This document shows, piece by piece, positions 5,697 to 13,878 of a stretch of 23,021 nt of DNA. How positions within the stretch are numbered: the first letter of the stretch is position 1; every line of letters begins with the position of its first letter. Source of the stretch: a virus; the IMG/VR virus record IMGVR_UViG_3300046817_000777, positions 1 to 23,021 of that record. One strand, written 5' to 3'. A program made the translations under genes and the position numbers. The notes under the pieces are model-generated. The model worked only from the letters and a program-made list of their open reading frames with translations. It was not told the origin of the DNA and ran no database searches.

Positions 5697-7103
5697 ATGC
5701 CCGCCATTGTTCGCCCAAAACAGTCGATCTTGTTTTCTGATCGGCCGCGCGGCCTGGTTCAGGCTGATTTGCTCGACGCCCAAATTCACAATCTGGTGCA
5801 GGCCATCCACTCGACGCAGGTTGCGTTGGAAGAGATCCGCCGCGACGACGGAAAATTGAAGAATAACATCGTCGGTCGCGACCAGCTTGAGCAGGATATC
5901 AAGCACAGCCGCTCGGAAATGGACACTGTCGAGCAGCGCGTCCTCGCTGCCGCGCAAAATGCGGTTGAGGCGGTCGGCAGAGTGGTCGGCGCCGGCCGTG
6001 ATGTTGATTTGCGCGCCAATGACGCCGAAGCGGCCGCCGTCAGCGCCGCAAAATCGCTTTCTGCGGTGACGCTCGACAGCGCCACGGCGTTTGACGCGGC
6101 TTCTGATGCTGATAATTCGGCCGATCGCGCTGAATCTGCCGCGATCCAGTCGGAAAATTGGTCAAATCACAGTCTGGCCAATTCTGATAACGCCATTGCT
6201 GCTAAAAACGAGGCGACGCAGTGGGCCGAGTACCTCGCCGGCCCGGTGGTCGACCCCAATGCGGCGCCGGCGTACATCCAGAACCACCCTTATGGCCACG
6301 GTTTGTATTATCAGCCGGTGCAAGGCGGTCTGGCCGGCCTGTGGTCGGCAAAATGGTGGGCGTTGTACGCTCAGCAGCTCGTCGGCAATGTCGGATTTTA
6401 CTATTTGGGCGCCTCCGACACGCCGCCGATCCCGGGCGGCCAGAATCCGGTCACCGGACAGGCTTATCCGAACCCGATTGCGCCTGGCAGCTTCTATTAC
6501 GACACCGCGGCGCACCCGCCGCAGGTTTATTTCTGGAATGGCAGTCAGTGGACCACGGCAAATCCGACTGTCACTGCTGGTTATATGGCGCGCTACGTTT
6601 ACACCGCCGCTGCCGGCCAGACCACGTTCAGCGGCATCGATAACAACGGTGTTATTCCGACATTCACCGACGAAGGTCACAATATTCACGTCAACGGCGT
6701 GCGTTTGATTCCGAATGTCGATTTCATCATCGATAATCCGAACCAGAGCGTATCTTTGGTCGAGGGCGTTCCTGCCGGCAGCAGCGTGCAGTGGGATCTG
6801 CTGATTTCCGGCGACAAGGTCAACTCCGCGGCAATGGACTCATTCAAGTGTGAGCCGCTATCGCCGGATGGTTCGCAGCTGACGTTTCTATTGACCTACA
6901 TTGACCCGATCAGCACCAACTCGACGCCGTGCCAGATCGGCACCGGCGCGCAGCTGCTGGTGAGCCAGGACGGTGTCATTCAGGAGCCCGGCATCGATTT
7001 TACCGCGGTTGGTAATGTTTTAACGATGGCTGTAGCGCCATCGGTCAGCAGCAAGCTCTGGGCGGTGTGGTATCGCCCGCACATACAGATGGATCTGCCA
7101 TGA
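5697..7103 (+). CDS. Tail fibre protein with Ala-rich coiled coil
   Basis: A 468-aa protein, first of the fibre operon. Residues about 25-180 are an Ala/Ser/Asp-rich coiled coil (such as AANQ-free runs like AATQ-type heptads around EAAAVSAAKS and SADRAESAAI), as in T7-like tail fibre shafts. Residues 232-290 hold YYLGASDTPP and SFYYDTAAHPPQVYFWNGSQW, the common fibre motif ending in W-N-G-x-x-W. Residues about 300-370 (YTAAAGQTTFSG, VNGVRLIPNVDF) and about 385-460 are two copies of a beta-rich module also frequent in phage fibres. It probably forms a trimeric fibre attached to the tail. GAGG at 5684-5687 precedes the ATG by nine bases. Its stop overlaps the next start (ATGA). Confidence 0.8.
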   Translation: MPAIVRPKQSILFSDRPRGLVQADLLDAQIHNLVQAIHSTQVALEEIRRDDGKLKNNIVGRDQLEQDIKHSRSEMDTVEQRVLAAAQNAVEAVGRVVGAGRDVDLRANDAEAAAVSAAKSLSAVTLDSATAFDAASDADNSADRAESAAIQSENWSNHSLANSDNAIAAKNEATQWAEYLAGPVVDPNAAPAYIQNHPYGHGLYYQPVQGGLAGLWSAKWWALYAQQLVGNVGFYYLGASDTPPIPGGQNPVTGQAYPNPIAPGSFYYDTAAHPPQVYFWNGSQWTTANPTVTAGYMARYVYTAAAGQTTFSGIDNNGVIPTFTDEGHNIHVNGVRLIPNVDFIIDNPNQSVSLVEGVPAGSSVQWDLLISGDKVNSAAMDSFKCEPLSPDGSQLTFLLTYIDPISTNSTPCQIGTGAQLLVSQDGVIQEPGIDFTAVGNVLTMAVAPSVSSKLWAVWYRPHIQMDLP

Positions 7104-9211
7104 GCCAGAACCTTCGCGTCGCCACCTGGATCCCTGTCGTCGATCCTGACGTCGACGGCGAAGTGATCACCGCCACCGGGCCGGCCTCGGCCAACGAAAT
7201 CGTGCCGACCGCGTTCTCGATCGGCGGCGGCCCCAAAGGTGACAAGGGTGACAAGGGTGACAAGGGTGATCCCGGCACCAACGGTACCAATGGCGTCGAC
7301 GGCGCGATCGGTCCGATCGGCCCGCAAGGACCGCAGGGCATCCAAGGCGCCAAGGGTGACAAGGGCGACAAGGGTGACACTGGCGCGTCCGGCAGTGGCA
7401 CCGGAGACATGCTGGCCGCCAACAACCTGAACGACGTCGCCAGCAAGCCCACTGCGCTCGCCAACATCGGCGGCGTGGCAAACGCTGGCGGCACCATGAC
7501 TGCCGATCCGACCGTGGCGCTCGGTGTCGCTACCAAACAATACGTCGATAATCACACCGTCACCGGCAGCTTTCTGCCGATCTCCGGCGGCACGCTTACT
7601 GGTGATTTGGAGTTGGCGACCGGCGCCAATATTTACGTCGACGGTGGCAACATCGACGTCGCTTACGACGCCTACATTGGCGGCAATGCCAATGTGACGG
7701 GGGTCGGCACATTCGGCAATGCGAAGATCAGCAATCCGCCGGTTGCCGGCAACGACTTAACAAACAAGGCTTACGTCGACAGCAAGGTCGCCAGTGGTGT
7801 TACGAAGAGTTATGTCGACAGTCAGGACGCGCTTAATGTTTTGAAGAACGGCGGCACCATGACCGCTGATCCGACCGTCGCGCTCGGCGTTGCCACCAAG
7901 CAGTACGTCGACGCCAAGCCGGCCGGTGGCGCCATCGTCTCCGACACGCCGCCGGCGTCGCCAACACCCGGCCAAATGTGGTGGGAGAGTGATTCCGGTC
8001 TGCTCTATATTTGGTTCAATGATGGCAGCTCGTCGCAGTGGGTGATCGCGACGCCGATGCCGGATTTGTCGCTGGTGAATGGCGCCGTGCAGAGGGCTGG
8101 CGACACGATGAGCGGCAATCTGACGATTTCTAATTCGTCAGCGTCAACCGGGTTGTTCTTGAACAGGGTCGCGGGCAACACCGCTGTAATCATTGCACAG
8201 AAGGCCGGACTTAATCGCTGGCAGATGCAGCTTATGTCCGGCGACACTGAAAGTGGTGGCAACGTCGGGTCTAATTTTGCCCTCTTTAGGCATGATGATG
8301 CTGGTGTTTTGTTGGCGGGCGGCCCCATTTTATGGGCCGCACGTCAAGATGGGCTGCTTCAAGTTCTCGCCGACCCGACTGTCGCGCTCGGCGTCGCCAC
8401 CAAGCAGTATGTCGATGCCAAGGCCGGCCGGCCGCAGCTCAGCGCCGCGCGCACCTGGTACACCCGCACCGACGGCAATGACGGCAATGACGGCTCGGCC
8501 AACGACGCCGCTCATGCGTTTAAGACCATCCAGCGGACCTGGACCGAAATCTGCAAGTATGATCACAACGGCTTTGCGGTGACGCTCAAGCTCGGCGCCG
8601 GCATGGTGTTTACCAATGACAGCTTGACGACCACTGCCACCAATATGCCGGTCAACGGCCTCAACATCACGCTCGATGGTAGCGGCTCGACCATAAGTCC
8701 ACAGTTTGGTCAATCCGTTTTTCACACCGCGCCGAATGTTCTCTTGCAGATTTACAACTGCGTCCTCAATTCGTCGTTTGGTAGTCCCTGCGTTACATTC
8801 AGCGGCCGCGGCGTCCGGGGCACCATCGCCGGAGCCAATACATTCGGCGCATCGACCGGCGGCAACGGCACGCATATGCGCGTCGACGGTGGCGCCTACA
8901 TGAATGTGAGCAATCCCTACACGGTGACCGGCGCTGCCAGCTATCATTACTACGTCAGCAAGCAGTCGATGTTTGATATAAGCGCCATCAATCCGACACT
9001 GCTCTCCGGTGCAACCTTCACCAACTTTGCCGTGTGCGAATTCGGCAGCTATCTCGGCATTTCGACGGTGAACTTCGTCAACGCGGCTACGATCCTTGGT
9101 CAGCGTTATTTGTGTTCAAGCAACGCGGTGATCAACACGGGCGGCGGTGGCGCCAATATGTTCCCTGGCAGCGTTGCCGGCGTGAGTGCCACCGGCGGCC
9201 AGTACATTTGA
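7100..9211 (+). CDS. Collagen-like tail fibre with repeats and beta-helix-like end
   Basis: The start ATG 7100 overlaps the previous stop as ATGA, giving 703 aa. Residues 44-98 are Gly-X-Y triplets (GPKGDKGDKGDKGDPG, GPIGPQGPQG), which would form a collagen-like triple helix and imply a trimer. The motif ADPTVALGVATKQYVD occurs at residues 135-150, 256-271 and 424-439, with a degenerate relative (NDLTNKAYVDS) between; such xxATKxYVD repeats are typical of phage fibre shafts. From about 445 the YTRTDGNDGNDG...AFKTIQ motif opens a region resembling beta-helix pectin-lyase-like domains of tailspikes. A depolymerase is possible, but no catalytic residues can be named. Probable receptor-binding fibre. 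Confidence 0.8.
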   Translation: MSQNLRVATWIPVVDPDVDGEVITATGPASANEIVPTAFSIGGGPKGDKGDKGDKGDPGTNGTNGVDGAIGPIGPQGPQGIQGAKGDKGDKGDTGASGSGTGDMLAANNLNDVASKPTALANIGGVANAGGTMTADPTVALGVATKQYVDNHTVTGSFLPISGGTLTGDLELATGANIYVDGGNIDVAYDAYIGGNANVTGVGTFGNAKISNPPVAGNDLTNKAYVDSKVASGVTKSYVDSQDALNVLKNGGTMTADPTVALGVATKQYVDAKPAGGAIVSDTPPASPTPGQMWWESDSGLLYIWFNDGSSSQWVIATPMPDLSLVNGAVQRAGDTMSGNLTISNSSASTGLFLNRVAGNTAVIIAQKAGLNRWQMQLMSGDTESGGNVGSNFALFRHDDAGVLLAGGPILWAARQDGLLQVLADPTVALGVATKQYVDAKAGRPQLSAARTWYTRTDGNDGNDGSANDAAHAFKTIQRTWTEICKYDHNGFAVTLKLGAGMVFTNDSLTTTATNMPVNGLNITLDGSGSTISPQFGQSVFHTAPNVLLQIYNCVLNSSFGSPCVTFSGRGVRGTIAGANTFGASTGGNGTHMRVDGGAYMNVSNPYTVTGAASYHYYVSKQSMFDISAINPTLLSGATFTNFAVCEFGSYLGISTVNFVNAATILGQRYLCSSNAVINTGGGGANMFPGSVAGVSATGGQYI
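7238..7270 (+). repeat. 9-bp tandem repeat coding Gly-Asp-Lys
   Basis: GGTGACAAG occurs three times exactly (7238-7264) followed by GGTGAT. A second block with GGTGACAAG and GGCGACAAG starts at 7355. It encodes the collagen-like triplets and is prone to length change by slippage. Confidence 0.8.
7502..8416 (+). repeat. Three dispersed 48-bp repeats in a fibre gene
   Basis: Copies at 7502-7549, 7865-7912 and 8369-8416 encode the same 16 residues and differ mainly at third codon positions. The second and third copies are closest and share the following GCCAAG codons. They delimit in-frame segments of about 363 and 504 bp (both multiples of three), so recombination between them would delete or add whole modules. 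Confidence 0.8.
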
Positions 9212-9220
9212 GGGCGATCA

Positions 9221-10156
9221 ATGCTCGATTTTCCATCTTCACCAACCAACGGCCAGAAATACCCGGCTTCGCCGATCGCCGGCATACCGACCTACACCTG
9301 GGACGGCGAGAAATGGACGACGCAGGGTGCGTCGATCGGTCAGTACGTCGCCAAGACCGGCGATACCATGACGGGAGATTTGGCGTTCGCCACCGGCAAG
9401 GCCACCAGCTTCAACGGCGGTAACAACGTCATCAAAGAATTTGCTGGCGGCAACTCCGGTCAAGCGCAGCTGGGCTTCTACGGCAACAAGCCTATCACTG
9501 CGTTCAAATATATCAGCACCGATGGTGGCATAGACGGCCCACAGATTGCGACCTATCACGCCTCGCCGACACCGGCAGCAAATGACATCATCGGGCGGTG
9601 GAGCTTTAACGCTAACAATCCAAGTCTCGTTGAAGCTAACTTTGGTGGAATAGCCGCTAATGTTACTGATTTTACTCCGGGGACGGAGACGGCTTATGTT
9701 TCTTTGAATGTTCTCAGGGGCGGTGTTCAAGCGAGTGTGCGCCTCGATCCGGCAACCTACGCCGATTACTTAGCTAACACATCACCAAACAACACTCGGG
9801 TGCTCACTAGCGGCGCGGTGTGGAATGCGGCTCCGCCAGTCGCATTAACAGATGGGGCTGTTGTTACTTTAAATTGGGCAACCGGAATTAATTTTTATTG
9901 GCAGATCGGCGGCGCCAACCGCGTGTTCCCTAATCCGCCATCTACCGGCGGCAAGATGGGACAGACCGGAATTATTATCATTCAACAAGATGGGACAGGT
10001 AATCGCACCATTGCATCATGGGGTAGTTTTTTTCATTTCCCTGGCGGTGTTAAACCGACGTTGTCAACGGCGCCTGGTGCGGTCGATATTATTTCTTATT
10101 GGATACAAGACCCCACCGCCGCCATTCGCTGTAGCTTCGCAGCGGACTATAAATAA
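9221..10156 (+). CDS. Short tail fibre protein
   Basis: A 311-aa protein. The N-terminus (LDFPSSPTNGQKY, then YTWDGEKWT) is a common phage fibre opening. KTGDTMTGDLAFATGKATSF (45-64) is a fibre-shaft repeat. From about 177 to the end is a compact C-terminal module: VWNAAPPVALTDGAVV, GINFYW, NPP, KMGQTGIIII, ASWGSFFHFPGGVKPTLS and SYW. The same module ends the gene at 12693-13877, so the two are paralogous at this end; it may bind the receptor or cap the trimer. GAGGG at 9210-9214 lies six bases before ATG, within the previous stop region. The final stop shares a base with the next start (TAATG). Third-position A/T is more frequent from about 9600 on than in the preceding gene, suggesting mosaic origin. 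Confidence 0.75.
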   Translation: MLDFPSSPTNGQKYPASPIAGIPTYTWDGEKWTTQGASIGQYVAKTGDTMTGDLAFATGKATSFNGGNNVIKEFAGGNSGQAQLGFYGNKPITAFKYISTDGGIDGPQIATYHASPTPAANDIIGRWSFNANNPSLVEANFGGIAANVTDFTPGTETAYVSLNVLRGGVQASVRLDPATYADYLANTSPNNTRVLTSGAVWNAAPPVALTDGAVVTLNWATGINFYWQIGGANRVFPNPPSTGGKMGQTGIIIIQQDGTGNRTIASWGSFFHFPGGVKPTLSTAPGAVDIISYWIQDPTAAIRCSFAADYK

Positions 10157-12090
10157 TGTTGCAAGGGATAATCCCATCGCTAGGCTTGAGCGCGGCCGCC
10201 ACTCCCGCCACCAACTACCGTGTGCCGCGTTCGCTGCGCTTTAATTCTGCCAACGCCAACACCTACGCTGGTTATGTCAACGTCGTGAATAGCGACAAGC
10301 GCCAGATCATGACGGTCAGCACTTGGTTCAAGCGCATCGCCATCAACGCCATTCACTACATTTACGGTGGGTTTGTTGATGCCAACAATTACGTTGGCCT
10401 GTACATCAATACTAACGGCAGTATGAGCCTGGTTGTTTTTATCGGCGGCACTTTGGTTGTTAATAAAAACTTTGGCAATTACACCGACCTCACCAAATGG
10501 TTTCATGTTTGTTTCTCCATCGACACGACGCCGGCAACACCGACGGTGACCATCGAGATCAACAGTTTTCCGCCAGGATCATACATCACCAACACCAACA
10601 CCCTGACGCAGAACACGCAGCTGCCGTGCCACGTCAACGGCGCGTCGATGTGGCTCGGCACCTACAGCGGGCCGCAGTATCTGTATTGCGGTTACCTCGC
10701 CGAGACGCATGTCCTCGACGGCATCAAGCAGCCGGCATCTGCATTCGCCAAGCAAGACGCAGTGCAGGGCTGGATACCGAAGGCGTATCTCGGATTGCAC
10801 GGCGCCAACGGCTTCTTTGTCAACTTCGGCGATAACAGCAGTGTTGCCGCGCTCGGTAAAGATTTGAGCGGCATGAGCAATTTGCTGACGTACTCGGATA
10901 ATTTTACAATATGGTCAACAGTTAACAGCCCAACTGTTACTGGTGGACAGCCTGATTTGTTTGGCGGCACCAATGCTTTCAAACTTGCGGTTGGACCAGG
11001 AGGCAACGTAAGCCCGGCAGTCACTGCTATCTACACTTATAGTGCGGGGCAACAAACTACTGCCACGGTGTATGCTAAAACAGGAACACCCGGCTTTAAT
11101 GGCCTCGGTCTTTATAATGGTTGGACGCAAGGTGCTTACGCTGGGTTTGATTTGGATGCTATCACTATCAATGCACCAGCCTTCATCATCGGAAATGCCA
11201 CCAATCCAGCAGCAACAATAATCGACGCTGGTAATGGTTGGCGCAAATGCTCCGTTACTGTTACGCACAATACGGCTGGTGATGATGTTGTTTGTTTAGT
11301 TGGGTCCGTGGGCACAACCACTCCTGGCAACTACATTACAATTTTCCGCGCCGATTTAACCAACGGCGCAATCATGCCAAGCGAGTTGCAGCTCGTCACC
11401 GGCACCGCTGTGCCGAACAAAAATCTGCCGATGCAGAATTTTCTCCTTTCCACCGTCTACACCAACGACAGCTTTGTTGACGTGCCGTCGAACACCGACA
11501 CCGACACCGGCAAGGGTGAGGAGGTCCGTGGCAATTATGCGGTGATGAACCCGAACGATAGCTACAGCATGTCCTTTGGCTGGGGTAATTTGTACGGGGG
11601 AAATCCGTCGGCGACGGCGCAATGGGGCAACGCCCGCTCGACCCTGAACGCAATCCCGCTGGCGAAGCATTGGTGGTGCGAATTCAATGTGTGGTCCTTA
11701 AACAGCTATACGATGTTTGGCACCGGCGATCCGGCGCAGGGTCTGCCGACCTATCCTGGTGCGGCGCAAAACGCCAAATCTATTGGCTACCTCATTAACG
11801 GATCAATTTACGTCAACGGTGCGGTTACCACGACTGTTGCCGCGCTCGCCGTCGGCGATTTTGTCGGAATTCGCATATTCAACGGTGGTGTGTATTTCTA
11901 CAAACTGGTCGGCGGGGTGTGGACGCTGCAAGTTCAGGCGGCATCGGGGCTGACCGGCATGATCAGCATCGTCGCCGGTGCCTACGTCGCCGGCGATGCT
12001 TACTTTGCCAATTTTGGACAGCGCAAGTGGGCGGCGCCGCCGCCTGCCGGCGCGCTGGCGATCTGCTCGCGGAACCTGTTGCTGCCATGA
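10156..12090 (+). CDS. LamG-like lectin adhesin with inserted carbohydrate-binding-like module
   Basis: A 644-aa protein starting in a TAATG overlap. Residues about 25-215 match the concanavalin/LamG-like pattern of phage adhesins: SLRFNSANANTY, TVSTWFKR, NYVGLYINTNG, KWFHVCFSIDTT, YCGYLAETHVLDG. Residues about 241-420 (NLLTYSDNF, TATVYAKTG, GWRKCSVTVT) resemble carbohydrate-binding beta-sandwich modules. It is inserted where similar phage proteins run straight from GKDLSG into a PNN-type linker, which resumes here as NKNLPMQNF at 421. The rest (DSFVDVPSNTDTDTG, EVRGNYAVMNPND, then GDFVGIRIFNGGVYFYK) is like a SPRY-type lectin domain. It probably recognises a surface glycan. No signal peptide. 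The function is inferred from folds; none of the sugar ligands can be named. Confidence 0.75.
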   Translation: MLQGIIPSLGLSAAATPATNYRVPRSLRFNSANANTYAGYVNVVNSDKRQIMTVSTWFKRIAINAIHYIYGGFVDANNYVGLYINTNGSMSLVVFIGGTLVVNKNFGNYTDLTKWFHVCFSIDTTPATPTVTIEINSFPPGSYITNTNTLTQNTQLPCHVNGASMWLGTYSGPQYLYCGYLAETHVLDGIKQPASAFAKQDAVQGWIPKAYLGLHGANGFFVNFGDNSSVAALGKDLSGMSNLLTYSDNFTIWSTVNSPTVTGGQPDLFGGTNAFKLAVGPGGNVSPAVTAIYTYSAGQQTTATVYAKTGTPGFNGLGLYNGWTQGAYAGFDLDAITINAPAFIIGNATNPAATIIDAGNGWRKCSVTVTHNTAGDDVVCLVGSVGTTTPGNYITIFRADLTNGAIMPSELQLVTGTAVPNKNLPMQNFLLSTVYTNDSFVDVPSNTDTDTGKGEEVRGNYAVMNPNDSYSMSFGWGNLYGGNPSATAQWGNARSTLNAIPLAKHWWCEFNVWSLNSYTMFGTGDPAQGLPTYPGAAQNAKSIGYLINGSIYVNGAVTTTVAALAVGDFVGIRIFNGGVYFYKLVGGVWTLQVQAASGLTGMISIVAGAYVAGDAYFANFGQRKWAAPPPAGALAICSRNLLLP

Positions 12091-12290
12091 TTCAGACCAC
12101 CGGCAAGATCATCGGCGCCGTCACTGACGGACTTAAAGATCGCCCGCTGGCGCTGGCGCTGGTCCTGGTCAATGTGCTGTTTTTGATCATGACGTCCGGG
12201 TTGCTGTATTCGGTCAACGAACACGGCCTGCGGCGTGATAAGTTGATTTCTGATTTGATCCAACTGTGCTCACCCAAACGCGGAGACTGA
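12087..12290 (+). CDS. Small single-pass membrane protein
   Basis: A 67-aa protein; its ATG overlaps the preceding stop (ATGA). Residues 20-41 (PLALALVLVNVLFLIMTSGLLY) are a clear transmembrane helix, preceded by a short amphipathic stretch with K and D and followed by a charged tail with RRDK and KRGD. No signal peptidase site is evident. It could be a holin-type or other inner-membrane protein, but one helix and no adjacent lysin do not settle it. It sits inside the adhesin operon, which is an unusual place. Confidence 0.65.
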   Translation: MIQTTGKIIGAVTDGLKDRPLALALVLVNVLFLIMTSGLLYSVNEHGLRRDKLISDLIQLCSPKRGD

Positions 12291-12292
12291 AG

Positions 12293-12691
12293 ATGGCGAA
12301 TTACCACATCGAAGCCAACGAAGTGATTTCGATCGTCGGTCCGGCCAAGATTAGCGTTGTGTCCGATGTTCCGCCGGTCACCGCGGTGGTCGATGCGCCG
12401 ACCATCACCGACTTAGAGCCTAGTTCGGTGGCGCTTGGTGACCCTGACGTCGACCTTCACGTTACCGGAACCGGGTTCACCGAAATTAGCTGCATCGTTT
12501 TTGACGGTCACGACGAACCCACCAAGCTGATTTCTGAGACCGAAGTCAGTACCGGCGTGAAGCCGTCGTTGTTCACCGAAGCCAAGGATATCGGCGTTGC
12601 GGTGCGCAACGGCAGTATGATCAGCTCCACACTGCCGTTCACCTTCACCGCATCCGGCACCCGCAGCGCGAGCCGTCGCAAGAGGGATTAA
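12293..12691 (+). CDS. IPT/TIG-like Ig-fold protein
   Basis: ATG 12293 is chosen because GGAG at 12282-12285 lies seven bases before it; the frame is open further upstream. The 132-aa product has residues about 36-119 with the IPT/TIG signature: PTITDLEPSSVALGDPDVDL, then VTGTGF, a strand with IVFDG, and VAVRNG with SSTLPFTFT. Such Ig-like domains are common in phage tail and surface-exposed head proteins, where they bind polysaccharide weakly. The C-terminus is basic (SRRKRD). No transmembrane segment. A decoration or fibre accessory protein is likely; the exact virion site is unknown. Confidence 0.75.
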   Translation: MANYHIEANEVISIVGPAKISVVSDVPPVTAVVDAPTITDLEPSSVALGDPDVDLHVTGTGFTEISCIVFDGHDEPTKLISETEVSTGVKPSLFTEAKDIGVAVRNGSMISSTLPFTFTASGTRSASRRKRD

Positions 12692-12692
12692 A

Positions 12693-13877
12693 ATGCCAGC
12701 ACATGTTCGCTTGCGTCGGGATTCCAATCCGGCGACGCCGTTTCCGCCGACCATTGAGCCGGGCGAACTTGCGCTGAACACGGCCAACCGTCAGCTCCTG
12801 GCCGGTGATGCTGACCCAGCTTCGCCTGGTACTTTGATGACGATCTTGGCTGTGCGGGTGTTTGATTCCCGCGGCATGTATGGGGTTGGCGATTATGTCG
12901 TCCAGTCCGGCAACATGTACCGTTGCAAGACGCCACACGGCCCGGCCGCGTTCAATGCTGCTAGTTTCGAGCAGATTGTCGGCGTTGATGCAGCCGCAAC
13001 GAAGCTTGCGAACTATCTGCTGTTAACCGGCGGCACCTTGAGCGGCGCGCTGCAGTTGCCGGCTGCGGCGCCGATCGCGGCGACCCAGGCCACCAACAAG
13101 AAATACGTCGACGACCAGATCACCGGCCTGATCCTCGGCCAGGTTTCGGCTTCGACGATCAACAACACGCCGTCCGGCAACATTTCATCGACCACGGTGC
13201 AGGACGCGCTCAGCGAGCTAGACACCGAAAAAGTGGCCAAGGCCGGCGATAGCATGACGGGCCAGTTGGCGCTGCCGGCCACGCCGGCGTCTGGCCCAGC
13301 CAATGCGGCGCGGCGCGACTACGTCGACAGTGTGAGAACCGACTTCGGTGCGGCTGACGGGACGTTGCAGACCAATATTGACGGTAAGGTCGCCAAAGCC
13401 GGCGATACGCTGACTGGACAACTATCGCTGCCGACTGTGCCGGCTCCGGTGGCCGCCAATGCGGTCCGCAAGGATTACGTCGATACGCTGCTGGTTCCGG
13501 CCACGGTCGCTGAATTCACCAGCAACGCCAGCGCCGTCAAGATGCTGACGCCGGCGACGGTCTGGAATGCGGCTGGTTTGGTTAGTTTGACCGGCAATGC
13601 CGTGCAGCCCGACTTCGGCGCTGGTATCGACTTTTACTGGCCACTCAACGCTAGTTGCACGTTGTACAACCCGCTGCGGATGAAGGTCGGGCAGAAGGGG
13701 ATGATCTATTTTGGCGTCGCCGGTCCTGGCTGCAATGTCGGCGCCTGGGACAGCGCCTGGAAATTTCCCGGCAGTTTAAAGCCGGTATTTTCCGCCAACG
13801 GCGGCTTCGATGCGATGTCCTACGCCGTCGTGAACTCCTCGTTTATCTGCTGTTTCTTCGGGGCCGGGATGGGTTGA
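12693..13877 (+). CDS. Tail fibre with Mtd-type N-terminus and chitin-binding-like segment
   Basis: A 394-aa protein; GAGGG at 12682-12686 precedes ATG 12693 by six bases. Residues about 5-45 (RLRRDSNPA, PGELALNTANRQLLAGD) match the N-terminal virion-attachment domain of Mtd-like fibres. Residues about 62-95 (YGVGDYVVQSGNMYRCKTPH, then FNAASFEQI) resemble a family 5/12 chitin-binding module. Three fibre repeats follow at about 107-140, 180-212 and 233-265, each with TLSG/SMTGQL and KKYVD/RDYVD. Residues about 269-394 are the C-terminal module shared with the gene at 9221 (VWNAA, GIDFYW, KVGQKG, WKFPGSLKP). Receptor-binding fibre; trimer likely from family precedent. Confidence 0.75.
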   Translation: MPAHVRLRRDSNPATPFPPTIEPGELALNTANRQLLAGDADPASPGTLMTILAVRVFDSRGMYGVGDYVVQSGNMYRCKTPHGPAAFNAASFEQIVGVDAAATKLANYLLLTGGTLSGALQLPAAAPIAATQATNKKYVDDQITGLILGQVSASTINNTPSGNISSTTVQDALSELDTEKVAKAGDSMTGQLALPATPASGPANAARRDYVDSVRTDFGAADGTLQTNIDGKVAKAGDTLTGQLSLPTVPAPVAANAVRKDYVDTLLVPATVAEFTSNASAVKMLTPATVWNAAGLVSLTGNAVQPDFGAGIDFYWPLNASCTLYNPLRMKVGQKGMIYFGVAGPGCNVGAWDSAWKFPGSLKPVFSANGGFDAMSYAVVNSSFICCFFGAGMG

Positions 13878-13878
13878 T

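Noticed and set aside
5665-5700. Sequence like a tRNA D-arm (GGCCAATAGCTCAGAGG)
   Set aside because: No anticodon or T-arm follows in register, and the ATG and coding frame of the fibre gene begin at 5697.
6980-7555. Long reverse-strand open frames over the fibre genes (also 13972-14754 and 18796-19704)
   Set aside because: They mirror GC-rich coding repeats on the plus strand, lack ribosome binding sites and show no known motifs; they are shadows of the real genes.
9034-9423. Plus-strand alternative frames in the fibre operon
   Set aside because: They overlap well-supported fibre genes and have rare-residue, Arg-rich compositions typical of out-of-frame GC-rich reading.
12693-13877. Diversity-generating retroelement target, suggested by the Mtd-like N-terminus
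   Set aside because: No reverse transcriptase, template repeat or C-type lectin variable region is visible in the window.
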